The notes beneath the pieces are model-generated. The model was not told where the DNA came from. It ran no database searches and worked only from the letters and a program-made list of their open reading frames with translations. A DNA stretch of 64,000 nucleotides, taken from contig CAWDBS010000072.1 in the NCBI GenBank assembly GCA_963800415.1, positions 62,001 through 126,000 on the forward strand. Direction: 5' to 3'. This document shows, piece after piece, positions 49,914-58,901 of this stretch. The first letter of the stretch is position 1, and each line of letters begins with the position of its first letter. The position numbers were made by a program, and so were the translations under genes. Origin of the DNA: Palsa-504 sp963800415. Its GTDB lineage: Bacteria; Actinomycetota; Actinomycetes; Streptosporangiales; Streptosporangiaceae.

Positions 49914-50789
49914 CTAGGCGAGCCCGAGGAGACGGGCCGCGTTGTGCTTGAGGATCTTGGGCCGTACCTCCGGCTTGACCTCGAGCAGCTCGAAGTCGCG
50001 CAGCCAGCGCTCCGGGGTCAGCAGCGGGTAGTCGGTGCCGAACAGCACCTTGTCCTGCAGTAGCGAGCTAGCCGCGCGGACCAGCTGGGGCGGGAAGTAC
50101 TTGGGTGACCAGCCCGACAGGTCGATGTACACGTTGGCCTTGTGGGTGGCGATGGAGATCGCCTCGTCCTGCCAGGGCACCGACGGGTGTGCCAGGATGA
50201 CCGGCATCCCGGGGAAGTCGGCGGCCACGTCGTCGAGCAGCATCGGGTTGGACAGCCGCAGCTTGATCCCGCGTCCGCCGGGCAGGCCGGCCCCGATGCC
50301 GGTCTGGCCGGTGTGGAAGACGGCGGGCAGCCCGGCTTCCTCGATGACCGCGTAGAGCGGGTAATAGCTCTTGTCATCCGGCGAGAAGGCCTGCAGGCTG
50401 GGGTGAAATTTGAATCCGCGCACGCCGTGGTCGGTGATCAGCCGCCGGGCGCGGCGGACCGCGTCGGCGCCGGCCAGCGGATCCACCGAGCCGAACGGGA
50501 TGAGCACGTCGGCGTGGGCGGCGGCGCGGTCGGCCATCTCCTCGCTGGACAGCCCGGGATGGCCGGTCGCGGTGGTGGCGTCCACGCTGAAAACCACGGC
50601 GGCCAGCTGGCGCTGCCGGTAGTAGTCCGCGATCTGCTCCACCGTCGGCGCCCGGTCGGTGTCGGCCTTGAAGTACCTGGCCGACGCGGCCAGCAGCTCG
50701 TCGTCCAGGGACAGCTGGCCGTGCCCGTCGGACTCGACGTGCACATGCACGTCGATCCCCTGCAGGGCGGAAAGGTCGAGGCCAGGCAT
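49914..50789 (-). CDS. Amidohydrolase-2 family protein (ACMSD-like)
   Basis: ATG 50789; 291 residues. IDVHVHVESDG is the first metal-binding strand (HxH), GVRGFKFHPSLQAFSPDDKS the Lys/His strand, VILAHPSVPW the third, and LFGTDYPLLTPERWLRD the Asp strand. This is the TIM-barrel family that includes aminocarboxymuconate-semialdehyde and gamma-resorcylate decarboxylases. It decarboxylates or hydrolyses a small acid of unknown identity. It is divergent from the acetoacetyl-CoA synthetase gene. Confidence 0.88.
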   Translation of the reverse strand: MPGLDLSALQGIDVHVHVESDGHGQLSLDDELLAASARYFKADTDRAPTVEQIADYYRQRQLAAVVFSVDATTATGHPGLSSEEMADRAAAHADVLIPFGSVDPLAGADAVRRARRLITDHGVRGFKFHPSLQAFSPDDKSYYPLYAVIEEAGLPAVFHTGQTGIGAGLPGGRGIKLRLSNPMLLDDVAADFPGMPVILAHPSVPWQDEAISIATHKANVYIDLSGWSPKYFPPQLVRAASSLLQDKVLFGTDYPLLTPERWLRDFELLEVKPEVRPKILKHNAARLLGLA

Positions 50790-50916
50790 TTGAAGACACC
50801 ATATACGCCAGGCCTGCCCGCTGCCGGGCTAGCCTGGCTGGCCAGCATTTCCGCGGGGCCCATTTGTGCGGTGGCCACATTGCCGGGACGGCCTGGCTTG
50901 TGGCACCGTCTGCGAT

Positions 50917-52965
50917 GTGGAGCCGCAACGTCAGGTGCGCGAGGGTGATCTGCTGTGGACGCCGGGGCCGGACCGCGCCGGCCGCGCCAACGTCACCGCG
51001 TTCACCCAGTGGCTCGCCCGTGAACGCGGGCTCGACTTCGACGGCTATCACGCGCTGTGGCGCTGGTCGGTGACCGACCTCGACGGCTTCTGGCAGGCGG
51101 TCTGGGACTACTGCGGCATCGAGGCCTCGTCGCCGCCGACCGCGATTCTCGGCCGCAGGACCATGCCGGGCGCCGACTGGTTCCCCGGGGCCAGGCTGAA
51201 CTACGCGCAGCACGTGCTGCGCCGCGAGCGGGCCGGCCAGGACGCGCTGTGCTACCAGTCGGAGACCACGCCTCTCGCGGGCCTGCGCTGGCCGGACCTC
51301 GCGAACGCCGTCCGCGTGCTCGCCACCCGGCTGCGCGCCATGGGCGTCCGCCCCGGCGACCGGGTCGCCTCCTGCATGCCGAACATCCCGCACACGGTGA
51401 TGGCCATGCTCGCCACGACCAGCATCGGGGCGGTGTGGACCAGCTGCTCCCCCGACTTCGGCGGGCGCGGGGTCAGCGACAGGTTCGGGCAGCTGTCACC
51501 GAAGGTGCTGTTCTGCGTGGACAGCTACCATTACGGCGGCCGGGACCACGACCGCAGCGCCGAGATGGAGCAGATCATCGCGCAGCTGCCCGGACTGGAG
51601 CAGGTGATCCACGTGCCGGGACCCGCCGGGCTGGCGGTCACCGGGGGTCTCCGGGTCTGGGCCTGGGACGACGTCATGGACCACCCGCCGGTGCCGGCCG
51701 CGGAGTTCGAGTTCGAGCAGGTCCCCTTCGGCCATCCGCTGTGGATCTTGTTCTCCTCCGGCACCACCGGGCTGCCCAAGGCGATCACGCACAGCCACGG
51801 CGGTATCCTCATCGAGCAGCTGAAGCTGCAGACATTTAACATGGACCTGCGCCCGGGCGACACGCTGTTCTTCCATACGACTACCGGCTGGATGATGTGG
51901 AACTTCCTGGTCAGCTCGCTGCTGCTCGGCGTGCGGCCGCTGCTCTACGACGGGAGCCCGGCGTACCCGGGCCTCGGCGTCCTGTGGGAGATGGCGCAGA
52001 ACGCCCGGGTAACGCTGTTCGGCGCGAGCCCCGCCTACGTGGGCATGCTGGCCAAGGCGGGTCTGGTGCCCGGGGAGACGTACGACCTGTCCGCGCTGGC
52101 CGCCGTCATGCTGGCCGGCTCCCCAGTGTCGGCCGAGGTCGGCGCCTGGTTCTACCACAACGTCAAGCGTGACCTGTGGCTGCACGTGGGCAGCGGCGGC
52201 ACCGACGTGTGCAGCGGGTTCACCGGCGGCGCGCCCACCCTGCCGGTGTACGCCGGCGAGCACCAGGCGCGCAACCTCGGCGTGGCCGCGTACGCGTTCA
52301 ACGAGCGGGGTGAGCCCGTCACCGGCGAGGTCGGCGAGATGGTGATCACCCAGCCGATGCCGTCGATGCCGGTCCGGCTGTGGAACGACGACGACGGCGA
52401 GCTTTACCGGCGGACGTACTTCGCCGAGTTCCCTGGCGTATGGCGGCAGGGAGACTTCTTCAAGGTCAACGAGCGCGGCGGCTGCTTCGTGCTCGGCCGC
52501 AGTGACGCAACCCTGAACCGTTACGGCGTACGTATCGGCACCGCGGAGATCTACGCCGTACTCGAATCGGTCGAGGAGGTCGCCGATGCGCTCATCGTCA
52601 ACCTCGACCTGCCCGGCGGCGCCTTCTTCATGCCGCTGTTCGTCACGCTGACCGAGGGTGCGGTCGTCGACGACGCCCTGCGCGGCAAGATCGCCGACCG
52701 GCTCCGCACCCAGTACACGGCCCGGCACGTCCCCGACCAGATCATCGCGGTGCCCGCGATCCCGGCCACCCTGACCGGCAAGAAGATGGAGGTGCCGGTC
52801 CGCAAGATCCTGCTGGGGGCCAGGCCGGACGACGCCGCCAACCGCGACGCAATGGCGAACCCGCAGGCGCTGGACGCCTTCGCCGAGTACGCCCGTACCC
52901 AGCGGGACTATCCGCGCGATCCCGGAGCCGGCGCTAGTCGTCCGGGTACCGCCGCTCCGGCCTGA
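50917..52965 (+). CDS. Acetoacetyl-CoA synthetase (acetoacetate-CoA ligase)
   Basis: GTG 50917; 682 residues. DLLWTPGPDRAGRANVTAFT near the start and the ACAS_N segment FDGYHALWRWSVTDLDGFWQ identify the family. The AMP-binding loop is LFSSGTTGLPKAI. GGTDVCSGFTGG and ATLNRYGVRIGTAEIYAVLE follow, and the catalytic Lys is in TLTGKKMEVPVRK. It activates acetoacetate with ATP, linking ketone-body/PHB breakdown to acetyl-CoA. That fits a cell with a PHA depolymerase. Its end overlaps the convergent next gene by about 30 bases. Confidence 0.92.
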   Translation: MEPQRQVREGDLLWTPGPDRAGRANVTAFTQWLARERGLDFDGYHALWRWSVTDLDGFWQAVWDYCGIEASSPPTAILGRRTMPGADWFPGARLNYAQHVLRRERAGQDALCYQSETTPLAGLRWPDLANAVRVLATRLRAMGVRPGDRVASCMPNIPHTVMAMLATTSIGAVWTSCSPDFGGRGVSDRFGQLSPKVLFCVDSYHYGGRDHDRSAEMEQIIAQLPGLEQVIHVPGPAGLAVTGGLRVWAWDDVMDHPPVPAAEFEFEQVPFGHPLWILFSSGTTGLPKAITHSHGGILIEQLKLQTFNMDLRPGDTLFFHTTTGWMMWNFLVSSLLLGVRPLLYDGSPAYPGLGVLWEMAQNARVTLFGASPAYVGMLAKAGLVPGETYDLSALAAVMLAGSPVSAEVGAWFYHNVKRDLWLHVGSGGTDVCSGFTGGAPTLPVYAGEHQARNLGVAAYAFNERGEPVTGEVGEMVITQPMPSMPVRLWNDDDGELYRRTYFAEFPGVWRQGDFFKVNERGGCFVLGRSDATLNRYGVRIGTAEIYAVLESVEEVADALIVNLDLPGGAFFMPLFVTLTEGAVVDDALRGKIADRLRTQYTARHVPDQIIAVPAIPATLTGKKMEVPVRKILLGARPDDAANRDAMANPQALDAFAEYARTQRDYPRDPGAGASRPGTAAPA

Positions 52966-54376
52966 CGTAGCCGAAAAACGCGCGCTTCTTGATCAGATCA
53001 GCGACCTCTGCGGGCACCATCGTCTCCCAGGACGGGTCGTCCGCGGCGATCCGGCGCAGTACGTCACGGCTGAAGATCGACAGGTACTCGGGCTTGTAGT
53101 TGTCGAGGTTGACGAAGCTGCCCCGCCCGGCCAGGTAGTCATAGAGCGGCTGGATTTCCGGCTGGACCTTGATGTCGTCTACCGTCTTGAGCTCCTCGTC
53201 GGGCGACGGGCACAGCGGGTAGACGTACAGCTTCAGCCCGTTCTTGAACAGCCGTCCGAAGCTCTCCAGGATCCCGCCGGGCAACTGGGCGTGGTTCTTC
53301 TCGTCGAACAAGTCGATCAGGCTCGGCACCCCCATCACGATGCCGATCCGCTCGGTGGTCCGCTCGCCGATGTAGGCGGCCAGCCGGTAGTAGTCGAAGT
53401 AGTCGGTGATCAGCACCGTCTGGCCGCACGCGGCGAGCAACTCGGCGCGGGCCAGGAAGTCCCGCCGGTCGACCTCTGTCCTTTCGGCCAGCAGGTTCCG
53501 CATGGTGATCTCGGTGAGCTCCAGGATCGGCTTGCCGGCTACGGCCCGGTCCTCCGCGAACTTGGCCCTGGCCGTGGCGAGCATGTCCAGGTTCACGTGC
53601 GTCGGGGGCCGGAAGCTGCCCCGCTCGACCAGGACCGCCTTCTTGCGCAGCACCTCGCTCGGCTGCAGCACCTCACGGTCGGGGCCGAACATGGCCACCC
53701 CGCTCAGCCCAAGCTGGACGAGCTTGAGCGCCATCAGCCGATTGTCCACGCCGCGGAACTCGATGCCGCGGAACTCGATCATGTCGATCTCGATCCGGCC
53801 GATGGTCAGGCGGTCCAGCAGGCTCTCGATCAGCTTCTCCGGCTCGTGGTGCTCGAAGAACGCACCGTAGAGCAGGTTCACCCCGACGATGCCGAGGGCT
53901 TCCTGCTGGAGCCACGCCTCGATATCCAGCATCCGTACGTGCATCACGATCTGGCTGGGCTCGTCGCGCGCCTGTGACTGGAACTTCACGCCCATCCAGC
54001 CGTGGCATTCGTTGCCGCCCCGGTAGCTGCGCGCCACCACCGTGTCGGCGAACGCGAAGAAACAGCTCGAATCGCCGCGCTCGTCACCGAGTCGCTCGAC
54101 GTTGAGCGAGAACTCCTTGTCCAGCATGCCCTGCAGTCGCCCGACGGAGACGTACCGATCCGCCTTGCCGTAGACGGCGTCGCTGACCGCCATGTCGTAG
54201 GCGGAGATCGACTTGGCGACGGTGCCGGCCGCGCCGCCGACCCGGAAGAACCAGCGCACCACCTCCTGGCCGGCGCCGATCTCCGCGATCGTTCCGTACC
54301 AGCGCGGATCCAAGTTGATGCGCAGCGCCTTCTGGTGGGTGTCGGATTGATGCCCGCCGACGATGAGCTCGGTCAT
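52934..54376 (-). CDS. Conserved protein of unknown function (about 480 residues)
   Basis: ATG 54376 after GGGAGAG. TELIVGGHQSDTHQKALRIN and EIGAGQEVVRWFFRVGGAAG open the protein. In the middle come IVGVNLLYGAFFEHHEPEKL, then FRGVDNRLMALKLVQLGLSG and ELTEITMRNLLAERTEVDRR. The end carries GGILESFGRLFKNGLKLYVY and LSIFSRDVLRRIAADDPSWE. I recognise a widely conserved family that databases sometimes label misleadingly (TonB receptor or nucleotide adenylyltransferase). No signal peptide or membrane segment is seen. Function is unknown. Confidence 0.7.
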   Translation of the reverse strand: MTELIVGGHQSDTHQKALRINLDPRWYGTIAEIGAGQEVVRWFFRVGGAAGTVAKSISAYDMAVSDAVYGKADRYVSVGRLQGMLDKEFSLNVERLGDERGDSSCFFAFADTVVARSYRGGNECHGWMGVKFQSQARDEPSQIVMHVRMLDIEAWLQQEALGIVGVNLLYGAFFEHHEPEKLIESLLDRLTIGRIEIDMIEFRGIEFRGVDNRLMALKLVQLGLSGVAMFGPDREVLQPSEVLRKKAVLVERGSFRPPTHVNLDMLATARAKFAEDRAVAGKPILELTEITMRNLLAERTEVDRRDFLARAELLAACGQTVLITDYFDYYRLAAYIGERTTERIGIVMGVPSLIDLFDEKNHAQLPGGILESFGRLFKNGLKLYVYPLCPSPDEELKTVDDIKVQPEIQPLYDYLAGRGSFVNLDNYKPEYLSIFSRDVLRRIAADDPSWETMVPAEVADLIKKRAFFGYVRPERRYPDD

Positions 54377-54756
54377 GTCTCTCCCTGCCCGCTCACCCGG
54401 CCCGCTGCTGCCGTCCGCGGCTGGCCCGGGGCGGCGGCAGCCGGGCGCTACCATCAAACGCTGGGATTGTACCGATTTCCCGTCGCCCGCCGCCAGCTAG
54501 GCCAGGTTAACAGTAACGTTCCCGGAACGGTCGGTGCGTAAGGTTCGGTTCGTGAGCATGGACGACGGGCCTGGGGGCAGCACGCGCTGGACCCCGAGGT
54601 GGTCCATGACAGCAGCGGCAGCCAGCGGGGATCCGGGACAACGCGCCTCCCTGCAGGCGCCCCGGCTACCTGTTAACTCGCTGTTCACGCCGCTCAGTGC
54701 GGCAACTCGGTAACGTCCCTTGACACCCTCGCGGCGGGTATGTGAGCATTCGAACG

Positions 54757-54769
54757 CTAAACGTTTTAG
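54757..54769. promoter_or_regulatory. LacI-type operator-like palindrome upstream of the ABC operon
   Basis: CTAAACGTTTTAG is a near-palindrome (one base short of CTAAAACGTTTTAG) with the central CG typical of LacI/GalR operators. It lies 130 bases before the substrate-binding protein. A promoter is likely nearby. The rest of 54377-54898 holds no gene that I can support. No LacI gene is present in the window. Confidence 0.5.
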
Positions 54770-54898
54770 GTGCGTTTATCCTGCACTCTTAGCTGGGGGA
54801 GAGGTGGCTCGGCAAACCATTTCGGGTACCGCCGCCCGTGGCCTTTTCGGGCAGCCGTAATCCACTTCGGGATAAAGAAGCTTTTTCAGGAGGCACTG

Positions 54899-56035
54899 GT
54901 GAGATCCTCATATCGATTGGCGCTCGCGGGCGTCGCCGCGGCGACGCTGCTCGCGGCCGGCTGCTCGTCGTCGGGTTCTTCGTCGAGCTCAGGCAACGGG
55001 ACCAGCAGCGCGGCCAACTGGGCTACGGAGACCTCCGCGGCCGGCGGCGGCGGCATGACCGCGCTGGTCGCGGCGGCCAAGCAGGAAGGCACGCTCAACG
55101 TCATCGCCCTGCCGCCGACGTGGGCGAACTACGGCGCCATCCTTTCGGCCTTCACCGCCAAGTACGGCATCAAGATCAACTCAACCCTCCCCGATGGCAC
55201 CAGCCAGCAGGAAGTCAACGCGGTGAAGACACAGAACGGCACCGCCAAGGCGCCCGACGTCCTGGACATCGGCCAGGCCGTCGCCCTGGCTAACACCAGC
55301 CTTTTCGCTCCGTACAAGGTCAGCACCTGGTCCGACATCCCGACCGCCCAGAAGGAGTCGACCGGGCTCTGGTACGAGGATTACGGCGGCTACATGGCGG
55401 TCGGGTACTCGAGTAAGTTCGGCACGATCACCTCGCTGAACGATCTGCTCGGCCCGAAGTTCAAGAACGCGGTGGCCCTGAACGGGAACCCGACCTCCGC
55501 CAACGCGGCCCTGAACGGCGTCATGATGGCGAACCTGGCCCAGGGCGGAACGGCCAGCGACATCTCCAAGGGCGTGTCCTTCTTCTCCAAGCTCAAGGCA
55601 GCAGGCAACTTCTCCCCCGTATCGGCTACCGGCGCCACGATCAAGGCAGGCACGACCCCGGTCGTGTTCAACTGGGACTACCTCAACCTCCCGAGCTACG
55701 TGGGAGTGTCGAACTGGAAGGTGTTCGTGCCGCAGGGCGTCGCCTTGGGCGGGTATTACGCGCAGGCCATCAACAAGCAGGCGCCGCACCCGGCGGCAGC
55801 AAGGCTGTGGGAGGAGTTCCTCTACTCGCAGGCCGCGTCGGGCGGGCAGAATCTCTGGATCGAGGGCGGCGCCAGGCCGGTGGAGCAGGCGGCCATGCAA
55901 TCCAACGGCAGCCTCAACGCACCGGCGGCCGGCAAGCTGCCGTCCGTCTCCGGGACACCGGTGTTCCTCACCCAGGCCCAGAACACCGACGCTGCCAATT
56001 ACCTGGCGGCGAACTGGGCGAAGGCCGTCGGCTAG
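54899..56035 (+). CDS. ABC transporter substrate-binding lipoprotein (spermidine/iron/AEP-type)
   Basis: GTG 54899 after CAGGAGG; 378 residues. The lipoprotein signal LALAGVAAATLLAAGCSSSG places the lipidated Cys near residue 22. The type-2 periplasmic fold follows: LNVIALPPTWANYGAILSAF, KAPDVLDIGQAVALANTSLF and PVVFNWDYLNLPSYVGVSNW. It is the first gene of a five-gene operon with two permeases, an ATPase and a metallophosphoesterase. The ligand may be a phosphorylated or phosphonate compound, which is an inference from the last gene. Confidence 0.88.
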   Translation: MRSSYRLALAGVAAATLLAAGCSSSGSSSSSGNGTSSAANWATETSAAGGGGMTALVAAAKQEGTLNVIALPPTWANYGAILSAFTAKYGIKINSTLPDGTSQQEVNAVKTQNGTAKAPDVLDIGQAVALANTSLFAPYKVSTWSDIPTAQKESTGLWYEDYGGYMAVGYSSKFGTITSLNDLLGPKFKNAVALNGNPTSANAALNGVMMANLAQGGTASDISKGVSFFSKLKAAGNFSPVSATGATIKAGTTPVVFNWDYLNLPSYVGVSNWKVFVPQGVALGGYYAQAINKQAPHPAAARLWEEFLYSQAASGGQNLWIEGGARPVEQAAMQSNGSLNAPAAGKLPSVSGTPVFLTQAQNTDAANYLAANWAKAVG

Positions 56036-56048
56036 CTAGCGAGGGGAC

Positions 56049-56915
56049 GTGGCTGTCGCTGCGACAACTGAGACCGGCGCCCGGCCTTCGCGGGCCGGGC
56101 GCCGGCTATCCGCTCCGGCCTGGGTCGGTACCGTCCCGTTCCTCGGCTACGTCGCGATCTTCCTGCTGTGGCCGACCGGGATCGTGGTGGTCGACGCGCT
56201 CAAGAACCCGAACGGCGCGTGGGCGTTCTCCAACATCACCGAGCTCGGCAACCCGCTGGTGCGCGGTTACTTCATCGGCTCGTTCAAGCTGTGCCTGCTC
56301 TCGTCGCTGCTCGGGGCCGTGTTCGGCGCGATCCTGGCCTATGCGGTGGCGTCGGGCGACCCGGACGGCACGGTGCGCAGGCTCTACCTGGCCGTCTCGG
56401 GCGTCCTCGCCCAGTTCGGCGGGGTGACGCTGGCGTTCGCCTTCCTCGTGCTCATCGGCCCGGTGGGGCTGCTGTTCCACGCCAGCTGGTTTTACTCGTT
56501 CCCGTGGGGCATCACGGTGATCTACGCGTACTTCCAGATCCCGCTGATGGTGCTGGTCTTCCTGCCCGCGGTCGACGGGCTGAAGGTCCAGTGGCGGGAG
56601 GCGTCGGAGAACCTCGGCGCGTCCGCGTGGCAGTACTGGCGGCATGTCGGCGGCCCGCTGCTGGCGCCGGCCTTCCTCGGCGCCACGTTGCTGCTGTTCG
56701 CGAACGCGCTGTCGGCCTTCGCGACCATCTGGGCCTGGGAGAACCAGATCGCCTACATCGTGCCGCAGCAGATCAGTATCGCGTTGTCCAGTGAGGTCGG
56801 GCTGAGCAACGTTAACGTGGCCGACCTGCTCGCCCTGGGCATGGTGATCGCGGTGGCTATCGTCATGACGGGATACGCATTGCTGCAGCGCAGGGCGGCG
56901 CGATGGCTGCGCTAG
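56049..56915 (+). CDS. ABC transporter permease
   Basis: GTG 56049; 288 residues with six hydrophobic helices (VPFLGYVAIFLLWPTGIVVV, FGAILAYAVASGD, GVTLAFAFLVLIGPVGLLFH). The cytoplasmic EAA loop is REASENLGASAWQYWRHVGG. It belongs to the PotB-like subunit group. It overlaps the second permease by 13 bases, and the two likely form a heterodimeric channel. Confidence 0.9.
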   Translation: MAVAATTETGARPSRAGRRLSAPAWVGTVPFLGYVAIFLLWPTGIVVVDALKNPNGAWAFSNITELGNPLVRGYFIGSFKLCLLSSLLGAVFGAILAYAVASGDPDGTVRRLYLAVSGVLAQFGGVTLAFAFLVLIGPVGLLFHASWFYSFPWGITVIYAYFQIPLMVLVFLPAVDGLKVQWREASENLGASAWQYWRHVGGPLLAPAFLGATLLLFANALSAFATIWAWENQIAYIVPQQISIALSSEVGLSNVNVADLLALGMVIAVAIVMTGYALLQRRAARWLR

Positions 56916-57766
56916 CCTCAGTCGGCGAGACACCCGCCGCCGTAGCGGCCAGGCCTCCGCGCGGCATGCAGGCTCGCCGACAACGGCGGCTGAACCTGTT
57001 CCGCTACGTGGTCTTCACGGTGTTCGGGCTGTTCTTCCTCCTGCCGCTGCTGGCGATGGCCCGGTTCTCCCTGGAGGGGGCCACGCTCGGCACGTGGTCG
57101 CTGACAGCGTGGAGGCAGATCGCCTCCTACGCGGGGACGGGCATTCCTCCCCTGATCAGCTCGATCGAGATCACCCTGGAGCTGGCGGTCATCACCTGCG
57201 CGGTCATGCTGGTGCTGCTGGTACCGACCATGATCTGGGTCCGGCTGCGGGTCCAGTGGCTGGCGCGCACGATGGAGTTCCTCTGCCTGCTGCCGCTTAC
57301 CATCCCCGCCATCGCGCTGGTGGTCGGCCTCGGCGAGATCTACAACAGGCTCCAGCATTACAGCCTGTCCGCGCTCATGCTGTTCTGGGTCTACGTGATC
57401 CTGGCGCTGCCCTACGCCTACCAGGCGCTCGCGGCCGGGCTGAACGCGATCGACGTGACGACCCTGGCCGAGGCCGCGCGCAGTCTCGGGGCGAGCTGGT
57501 TCAGCGTGATGGTCCGGGTGATCGCGCCGAACATGCGGCAGGGCATCCTGAACGCCCTGCTGCTGACCGCATCCCTGGTGCTCGGCGAGTTCACCATCGC
57601 TTACCTGCTGCTGTACAACAACTTGCAGGTAGAGCTGTACTCCATCAGCCGGACTACGCCGAATGCCGGGGTGCTCTTCTCCACCTCGCTCGCCGCGCTG
57701 CTGCTTGCCTTCGTGCTGTTGATGATCCTGTCCTACGCTGGCCGCCGTCGCCGCGGCCGGGGATGA
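56903..57766 (+). CDS. ABC transporter permease
   Basis: ATG 56903; 287 residues. Helices include YVVFTVFGLFFLLPLLAMAR and LELAVITCAVMLVLLVPTMI, with an EAA loop EAARSLGASWFSVMVRVIAP. It is PotC-like. Its start lies inside the previous gene, implying translational coupling. It pairs with the first permease and the ATPase. Confidence 0.9.
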   Translation: MAALASVGETPAAVAARPPRGMQARRQRRLNLFRYVVFTVFGLFFLLPLLAMARFSLEGATLGTWSLTAWRQIASYAGTGIPPLISSIEITLELAVITCAVMLVLLVPTMIWVRLRVQWLARTMEFLCLLPLTIPAIALVVGLGEIYNRLQHYSLSALMLFWVYVILALPYAYQALAAGLNAIDVTTLAEAARSLGASWFSVMVRVIAPNMRQGILNALLLTASLVLGEFTIAYLLLYNNLQVELYSISRTTPNAGVLFSTSLAALLLAFVLLMILSYAGRRRRGRG

Positions 57767-57776
57767 GGTTCCGCTC

Positions 57777-58901
57777 GTGGCTTCTTCACCGATGATCAGA
57801 ACGCAGGAAGGCGCGGCCAGGACCGCCGTCGAGGTGCAGATGGAGGGACTGAGCCGGCACTACGGCGCCGTCGTCGCGCTCGACAGGCTCGACCTGACCG
57901 TGCATCCGGGCGAGCTTGTCGCCCTGCTCGGCCCGTCGGGCTGCGGCAAGACCACCACGCTGCGCCTGGTCGCGGGACTGGAGGACGCCGACAGCGGCCA
58001 CATCACCGTCGGCGGAAAGGACATCACCCGCGTCTCGGCGGCCAAGCGCGACATGGGCATGGTGTTCCAGGCCTACTCGCTGTTCCCGCACATGACGGTG
58101 CGGCAGAACGTGGCCTTCGGGCTGCGGTTGCGCAAGGTCAGCGCGGCGCAGCGGGATAAGCGCGCGATCGAGATGCTTGACCTGGTCGGGCTCTCCACGC
58201 AGGCGGACCGGTATCCGAACCAGATCTCCGGCGGCCAGCAGCAGCGGGTCGCCCTGGCCCGCGCGCTGGCCATCGAGCCGCAGGTGCTGCTGCTCGACGA
58301 GCCGCTGTCGGCGCTGGATGCCAAGGTCCGGGCGCAGTTGCGGGACCAGATCCGCCGGATCCAGCTCGAGGTGGGCATCACCACGCTGTTCGTCACCCAC
58401 GACCAGGAGGAGGCGCTGGCGATCGCGGACCGGGTCGGCGTCATGCGGGACGGCCGCCTGGAGCAGCTCGCGCCGCCCACCGAGGTCTACTCGCGCCCGG
58501 CGACCTCGTTCGTGGCCGAGTTCGTCGGCCTGTCCAACCGGCTGGCCGGCGAGGTCCGGGGCGGCGAGGTAATCGTCCGCGGCTGCACGCTGCCGCTGGT
58601 GGAACACGATGTACCCGACGGCCAGGTGGTAGCGCTGGTCCGGCCGGAAGCGGTGACCCTCGCGTCCGACGCCTCAGCCGAGTCCGGCCCGCTGATAGGC
58701 ACGGTCATCGCCGTTACCTTCCTCGGCGCGACCAGCCGGGTCACAGTCGATCTCGGCGACACCACGATCCTGGCTCAGCTCTCGACCTCCGACGCTTCCG
58801 CGCTGCCAGCCGGCAGTCGGGTCGCGCTGGCGATCCGCCCCGACCCGGTCCTGGTTTCGGCCAGCTCGGAACCGGCCGCCGCGGCCGATGAAGTGGCGTG
58901 A
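57777..58901 (+). CDS. potA: ABC transporter ATP-binding protein with TOBE domain (PotA-like)
   Basis: GTG 57777; 374 residues. Walker A GPSGCGKTT, Q-loop VFQAYSLFPHMTV, signature ISGGQQQRVALARAL, Walker B VLLLDEPLSALD and switch THDQEEALAIADR are all present. The C-terminal 100 residues form the regulatory TOBE domain (LVRPEAVTLASD). It energises the two permeases. Its stop overlaps the start of the metallophosphoesterase (GTGA). Confidence 0.92.
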   Translation: MASSPMIRTQEGAARTAVEVQMEGLSRHYGAVVALDRLDLTVHPGELVALLGPSGCGKTTTLRLVAGLEDADSGHITVGGKDITRVSAAKRDMGMVFQAYSLFPHMTVRQNVAFGLRLRKVSAAQRDKRAIEMLDLVGLSTQADRYPNQISGGQQQRVALARALAIEPQVLLLDEPLSALDAKVRAQLRDQIRRIQLEVGITTLFVTHDQEEALAIADRVGVMRDGRLEQLAPPTEVYSRPATSFVAEFVGLSNRLAGEVRGGEVIVRGCTLPLVEHDVPDGQVVALVRPEAVTLASDASAESGPLIGTVIAVTFLGATSRVTVDLGDTTILAQLSTSDASALPAGSRVALAIRPDPVLVSASSEPAAAADEVA

